Source: Deltaproteobacteria bacterium | GTDB taxonomy: Bacteria; Desulfobacterota; Desulfobacteria; Desulfobacterales; JAFDCJ01 | NCBI GenBank assembly: GCA_024277475.1 | Contig: JAJRVC010000159.1 | Coordinates: 1-9,297 of the forward strand | Length of the DNA: 9,297 nt | Direction: 5' to 3' | Shown: positions 6,011 to 9,297 of the stretch, piece after piece | Layout of the letters: each line of letters opens with the position of its first letter | Numbering within the stretch: the stretch's first letter is position 1 | Translations under genes and position numbers: made by a program | The notes under the pieces: model-generated | What the model was told of the DNA's origin: nothing | The model's database searches: none | What the model saw: only the letters and a program-made list of their open reading frames with translations

Positions 6011-7694
6011 GATAAAGCTGGAAAAAGCAGATCTGAAAAACCTGACCACCGTCATCAACCCAAACGATGTGCACAAGGATCTGCATGTCTTTGCATGCTA
6101 TTGCCGTGATTATGAAATTAAGCGTGCGCACCGGGACAACTCACTGCCCAAAGTCCATCTTACACGCTTGGCCAAATTGATGTCGAATCCTCAATTGATC
6201 GAAGATGTGAAAGGGAATGGCAGCAGCCGTTGGATCGACTTCATCGACCGCCTCAACCTAAAACTCGACTTCATCGATTACGCCACCGAGGGAATATACG
6301 CCGGTTATTCCAGCACAACGGAATCCTATCCGGATAATTACATCGATTTTCTGGATAAAAACTATGATCAGTATCTGAACCAATCGCTGCAGGAACAGGA
6401 AAATCAGATAATACGGGCTTTGGCGGATGAAGCCGATCCCTGCTTGAGCGAATTTTTTGCCACATACCCGTTGAGTCGCTTGAATAGATTCAGCAGTTTC
6501 GGATGTGCCACGGGAATAGTTAAAAAGATCAATTTTTTCAAGATACGATCCTATCTGCTTGAATTGATTGCAAACTGCCGAAGCGGGGTCTGGTACCGCA
6601 CGGCCTCGCTGATCGCCTATCTAAAGGACCATAATCCATTTTTCCTCATTTCTGAAAAAATTCCCTTTAAGAAATCCGAATACACGCAAGACCGTTATCA
6701 TAATTTTCATGAGGCAAACCCCGACGATCGCTTTGCCAGGTCCCGGATTCGGGAGAATTCGAAAGATCGGTTTGAAAGGGTTGAGGGAAGGTTTGTGGAG
6801 CGTTTTTTGGAAGCCATTCCTTTAGCTATGGGCTATGTGGATGTGGCCTACAGCGATGAAAAAGGCACGGTTTTTCCGTCAATCAACAAACTTCAGGCCT
6901 TTCGGGTTACCGACCGGGGCGCATACGCTCTGAACCAGGCTATTAAGGAAGCGGACATAACCCTTCTGCCCAATTACGAGATACACATCGATTCCTTGTT
7001 CTATCCCGCACGCCAGCTGAATCGACTTATAGGGTTGTGTGATATTGTTCAGGAGGATACCCATACGGTTTTTAGACTGGCTAAAAAGAAGGTGATCAAA
7101 CAGTATGCCGCGGATACGGAGCTGAGTGTTATCGACCTGTTCAAGGAGCTTGGTATCCGCGCTGTCCCGGAAAATGTAAAACAAGAGCTTGCCGCCTGGG
7201 CCGGGCACGCCGATAATTTCGTTGTTTATCAAGGTTTCGGTCTGTTGGAAGGAAAGATGGATAAGGATACGGCCCGTCGATTTGCCGCCGTCTCCATTGC
7301 GGCGGATGCCCATATCGTCCGGCAGCCCAATAAACTTTTTGAACACCTGGAGCTGGCCCAAAAAGTTCCCGTCTATGTCAAACATTCCGATCGTGCCCTT
7401 AAGTCCCTTGGGGATACCGTACAAAGCAAATTTACCGACAAAAAGCGCACCAAAAAACCAGGTTCCCGCAAAAAAAGACGATTCACACTCAAGCGTACCG
7501 TCCATCTGATTCTGGAATTTCCGGATACGCCGATGTTTGAAGCATTTACAAACGCGCTTTTGGATAAGGGCTATGCCTTGGATACAAACAAACAGGCCCG
7601 AACCGTTTCCTACTCACAAAAAGATGAGACCCTAATTAAAGACGTATTGAATTCATTAAAAAAGAAATTTCCCGCGGTTATAAAGAATGTGTGA
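6003..7694 (+). CDS. Helicase-associated protein with an XPB N-terminal-like domain (PF13625-like)
   Basis: A 563-residue soluble protein. The first ~300 residues are helical, highly charged and not recognised. From about residue 300 it reads FRVTDRGAYAL, then ITLLPNYEIHIDSLF, VFRLAKKKVIKQY, AVPENVKQELAAWAG and FVVYQGFGLLEG. This order (LT-x-G turn, 'VQP-like' strand, 'yrLt..sv' helix, 'lP.nv...i..W') is that of the helicase C-terminal/XPB-associated domain (PF13625 as I recall it) found beside XPB in actinobacteria. The XPB protein here carries the same pattern at its own N-terminus. A basic linker (about 478-495, rich in KK/RK) and a small C-terminal alpha/beta end follow. The start ATG overlaps the previous stop by eight bases (ATGAATAA) and has no clear ribosome site, implying translational coupling and equal amounts of the two proteins. 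Probable partner of the helicase; no enzymatic residues seen. Confidence 0.75.
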   Translation: MNKIKLEKADLKNLTTVINPNDVHKDLHVFACYCRDYEIKRAHRDNSLPKVHLTRLAKLMSNPQLIEDVKGNGSSRWIDFIDRLNLKLDFIDYATEGIYAGYSSTTESYPDNYIDFLDKNYDQYLNQSLQEQENQIIRALADEADPCLSEFFATYPLSRLNRFSSFGCATGIVKKINFFKIRSYLLELIANCRSGVWYRTASLIAYLKDHNPFFLISEKIPFKKSEYTQDRYHNFHEANPDDRFARSRIRENSKDRFERVEGRFVERFLEAIPLAMGYVDVAYSDEKGTVFPSINKLQAFRVTDRGAYALNQAIKEADITLLPNYEIHIDSLFYPARQLNRLIGLCDIVQEDTHTVFRLAKKKVIKQYAADTELSVIDLFKELGIRAVPENVKQELAAWAGHADNFVVYQGFGLLEGKMDKDTARRFAAVSIAADAHIVRQPNKLFEHLELAQKVPVYVKHSDRALKSLGDTVQSKFTDKKRTKKPGSRKKRRFTLKRTVHLILEFPDTPMFEAFTNALLDKGYALDTNKQARTVSYSQKDETLIKDVLNSLKKKFPAVIKNV

Positions 7695-7778
7695 TGCTGC
7701 CACGGGTTTATTTCATGTTCGATCGCAGTCTTCTGGCAAAACCGAGTTGCTGTGCATGGAAAGCACTGAACCTATATT

Positions 7779-7949
7779 TTACTCCATTTCTCCGGTGATC
7801 TTTTCTAAATCTTCACGCAAGCGCACCGGAATATGCATGGAATTATGTAAAATGCCCATGATGCCAATCATATCTTCGGTCAATTTTAATTTTAAATTGG
7901 ATGACGGTGCCTTTCTTTTTCGTTGAGCCAATAGTCGGTTTGCAGTCAT
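7779..7949 (-). CDS. Putative small protein (56 aa), second of an overlapping minus-strand pair
   Basis: Minus-strand frame starting MTANRLLAQRKRKAPSSNLK and ending HIPVRLREDLEKITGEME. It has a basic N-terminus, a central hydrophobic stretch (MIGIMGIL) and an amphipathic charged C-terminus; the composition looks protein-like. Its ATG overlaps the stop of the upstream minus-strand ORF (7946-8056) as ATGA, which supports coupled translation; it has no good ribosome site of its own. An alternative is that the two ORFs were one gene split by a frameshift. Too short for usual gene finders and not recognised. It converges on the XPB operon with an 84-base gap. Confidence 0.45.
   Translation of the reverse strand: MTANRLLAQRKRKAPSSNLKLKLTEDMIGIMGILHNSMHIPVRLREDLEKITGEME
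7883..7914 (+). repeat. Copy 2 of the dispersed ~32-bp repeat (partner at 1354-1385)
   Basis: Identical to 1354-1373 over its first 20 bases and 28/32 overall. This copy lies inside the 56-residue minus-strand ORF, where it encodes the SSNLKLKL stretch. Confidence 0.5.
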
Positions 7950-8056
7950 TCCGCGGGCACTGGATCTGCCGGTTTTTTGCTGCCCCCGGAAAGATCTTGC
8001 ATCGCCAGGTCACAGCTGGTAGGGTTGGCGCCTAAAATTCGGCTGATGTTTTCCAC
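7946..8056 (-). CDS. Putative small protein (36 aa), first of an overlapping minus-strand pair
   Basis: Minus-strand frame with a GTG start reading MENISRILGANPTSCDLAMQ and then DLSGGSKKPADPVPAE. The frame is open further upstream to a TAG near 8105, so a longer form from TTG (about 8097) is possible. GTG is chosen because the sequence from there looks protein-like. There is only a weak TGGA before it. The stop overlaps the next start (ATGA). It has a helical front, one cysteine and a Pro/Gly/Ser tail; no family recognised. Confidence 0.35.
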   Translation of the reverse strand: MENISRILGANPTSCDLAMQDLSGGSKKPADPVPAE

Positions 8057-8122
8057 TATTCCATCATTGCATACGGTTTGCCAAGAAAATGGCCGCAAAA
8101 AACACTATGATTCTCTCCGAGG

Positions 8123-8140
8123 CGTAGGCGCTACCCTACG
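8123..8140. promoter_or_regulatory. Perfect 6-bp hairpin between divergent genes
   Basis: CGTAGG (8123-8128), six-base loop, CCTACG (8135-8140). It sits between the minus-strand small ORFs and the EamA gene. With no T-run on either side it is not a terminator. It could be an operator or an mRNA structure in the leader of the minus-strand pair. Confidence 0.4.
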
Positions 8141-8183
8141 AGCCGGATGCCAATAAATTGTAGAAATTCCGATACATTAAATC

Positions 8184-9095
8184 ATGCTAAATTTTATTCT
8201 GTACGCCTCGGCAGCCCTGATCTGGGGGTCGACCTGGCTGGCTATCAAATTGCAACTTACCCAGGTACCGCCGATCCTTTCGGTGGGTTATCGTTTCTGC
8301 CTGGCATCCTTGATCCTGTGCATCTACTGCCTTTTGCGAAACAAAAGATTGGTATTTTCCCGGCGGGATCATCTCTTTATGGCCATCCAGGGATTCAGCC
8401 TTTTCGGCCTGGGGTATTGCATGAGTTATCTGGCAACTTTGTACCTGACCAGCGGATTAGTGGCGGTGGTATTTTCCACCATCATGATGTGGAACATCTT
8501 GAACTTGAGATTGTTCATGGGCCAGCCGGTGGCCTGGCGGGCATTCTGCGGCGGGTTGCTGGGTCTGTTCGGGATAGGTATTATCTTCCGGCACGACCTT
8601 TCGGTTTTTGCCGCCACCCGGGGATTGATCGGGTTGAGCTTGGCACTTGTCGGGGCTTATCTGGCTTCGGTGGGCAACGTGGTGGGAGCACGTAACGCCG
8701 CATCCGGTGTTCCCGTCACCCAGGCCAATGTCTATGGCATGGCCTACGGGGGCCTGCTGACGCTGGCGATACATTTCGGAGGCGGCGGTGAGCTTGTCAT
8801 GGATTGGTCCGTCGGCTATCTGGCACCGATGCTATATCTGACCGTATTCGGCTCGGTGGTGGCCTTCGGGTGCTACATGCTCCTGATCGCCCGCATCGGT
8901 GCGGAGTATGCCGGTTATGCCACCCTTTTGATGCCGGTGATCGCCTTGCTTCTTTCTACCATCTTCGAAAATTTTTCCTGGACCGCCAACACCGCCATAG
9001 GGGTTGTCATCGTTCTTGTCGGAAACCTGTTCATTTTAACTCCCAGCGCTGCTCTCGTCCGGCTGATTAAAAGATCGAGGGTTACCGAGTTTTAG
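8184..9095 (+). CDS. EamA/DMT-superfamily membrane transporter
   Basis: A 303-residue inner-membrane protein of the drug/metabolite transporter superfamily, normal in length for the ten-helix EamA type. It opens with the signature first helix ALIWGSTWLAIK (residues 11-22), and hydrophobic segments continue throughout in two repeats. Repeat one covers about residues 1-135, including LTSGLVAVVFSTIMMWNIL. Repeat two covers about 145-285, including VTQANVYGMAYGGLLTLAIH, IGAEYAGYATLLMPVIALLL and a last helix AIGVVIVLVGNLFIL, with a basic cytoplasmic tail. Members export amino acids, metabolites or drugs; the substrate cannot be read from sequence. No good ribosome site or promoter precedes the ATG, which is unusual. 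It runs alone on this strand and converges with the CopA-like gene. An uncharacterised paralogue is the safest name. Confidence 0.9.
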   Translation: MLNFILYASAALIWGSTWLAIKLQLTQVPPILSVGYRFCLASLILCIYCLLRNKRLVFSRRDHLFMAIQGFSLFGLGYCMSYLATLYLTSGLVAVVFSTIMMWNILNLRLFMGQPVAWRAFCGGLLGLFGIGIIFRHDLSVFAATRGLIGLSLALVGAYLASVGNVVGARNAASGVPVTQANVYGMAYGGLLTLAIHFGGGGELVMDWSVGYLAPMLYLTVFGSVVAFGCYMLLIARIGAEYAGYATLLMPVIALLLSTIFENFSWTANTAIGVVIVLVGNLFILTPSAALVRLIKRSRVTEF

Positions 9096-9159
9096 CCTGC
9101 CTGAGCGGACCTGAACTTACGGATCCGAAAATAGTTCCCGAGCTCTGAAAAAATGAATT

Positions 9160-9297
9160 CTACTTTATTTTGGTTTTATACAGCCTCAGGCTGTTGCTCA
9201 CAACGGAAATACTGCTGAAAGCCATGGCCAGGGCTGCCAAAATAGGGTGCAGCTGCCGCAGCATGATCGGTAAGCTCTCAAAGGGGTAGAGAACTCC
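9160..9297 (-). CDS. Copper-translocating P-type ATPase (CopA-like), C-terminal end only
   Basis: The last 45 residues of a P1B-type metal ATPase running in from the right edge on the minus strand. It reads GVLYPFESLP..., then the family-typical last transmembrane helix ILAALAMAFSSISVVSNSLR and a short basic tail ending KTKIK. The AxAMxFSSxSVVxNxLRL pattern is characteristic of copper/silver exporters (CopA and related), in which the MxxSS region belongs to the metal-binding transmembrane segments. The metal cannot be fixed from this fragment alone, since the CPC motif lies outside the window. It converges with the EamA gene, with 64 bases between their stops and no clear terminator. Confidence 0.85.
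   Translation of the reverse strand, partial: GVLYPFESLPIMLRQLHPILAALAMAFSSISVVSNSLRLYKTKIK

Noticed and set aside
7687..7926. 79-residue plus-strand frame after the operon
   Set aside because: Composition is poor and it is antisense to the more protein-like minus-strand 56-residue ORF.
8147..8695. 182-residue frame overlapping the EamA gene
   Set aside because: Shadow of the EamA coding frame; the EamA frame has clear family motifs and membrane helices.
1..9297. CRISPR arrays, tRNA/rRNA genes, IS elements or integrase/att sites
   Set aside because: No regularly spaced repeats, tRNA-like cloverleaf, transposase or recombinase sequence, or terminal inverted repeats were seen on reading both strands.

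Overview
The window looks like an accessory stretch of a chromosome of roughly 50% GC. The gene content suggests an anaerobic deltaproteobacterial or Desulfobacterota-type organism: a DUF5619-like small protein, a DUF6122-like membrane protein, an HU protein, an EamA exporter, a CopA-type ATPase end and 'ttcaggtgtcag' tandem repeats. This assignment is an inference from family flavour, not from any phylogenetic marker.

Layout. (1) Bases 1-934 hold a decayed type I restriction-modification methyltransferase (hsdM). It carries an in-frame stop inside SAM motif I and a deletion/frameshift near its 3' end, and no hsdS or hsdR follows in the window. (2) Bases 1061-2011 hold three small genes: a DUF5619-like protein, a DUF6122-like membrane protein and an HU protein that stops before its DNA-binding arm. 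(3) Bases 2012-2665 are AT-rich and gene-poor. They contain possible micro-ORFs, an inverted repeat plus a third half-site, and a near-consensus sigma-70 promoter (TTGACA, 17 bp, TATATA) pointing into the next region through a leader of about 250 bases. (4) Bases 2666-7694 are the main feature: a same-strand set made of a 39-residue ORF, an XPB/Ssl2-type SF2 helicase (559 aa), a 468-aa protein of unknown function and a 563-aa protein with an XPB-partner-like domain. The small ORF overlaps the helicase start by ATGA, and the last two genes overlap by 8 bases. (5) Bases 7779-8056 hold two very small minus-strand ORFs, also overlapping by ATGA. (6) Bases 8184-9095 encode an EamA-family membrane transporter. 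(7) Bases 9160-9297 are the C-terminus of a P-type metal ATPase (CopA-like) on the minus strand.

How the genes may work together. The helicase has complete SF2 motifs, the XPB-specific RED motif and an N-terminal domain whose sequence pattern recurs in the third large protein. In actinobacteria an XPB helicase sits beside one large helicase-associated protein (the Rv0861c/Rv0862c type of pair). Here that partner seems to be split into two genes: the 468-aa protein resembles its N-terminal winged-helix part and the 563-aa protein its C-terminal part. I infer an XPB-centred DNA-processing complex, for repair or possibly defence given the neighbouring R-M remnant. Neither role is shown by the sequence itself. 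The operator-like repeats overlapping the promoter suggest the module may be repressed and induced.
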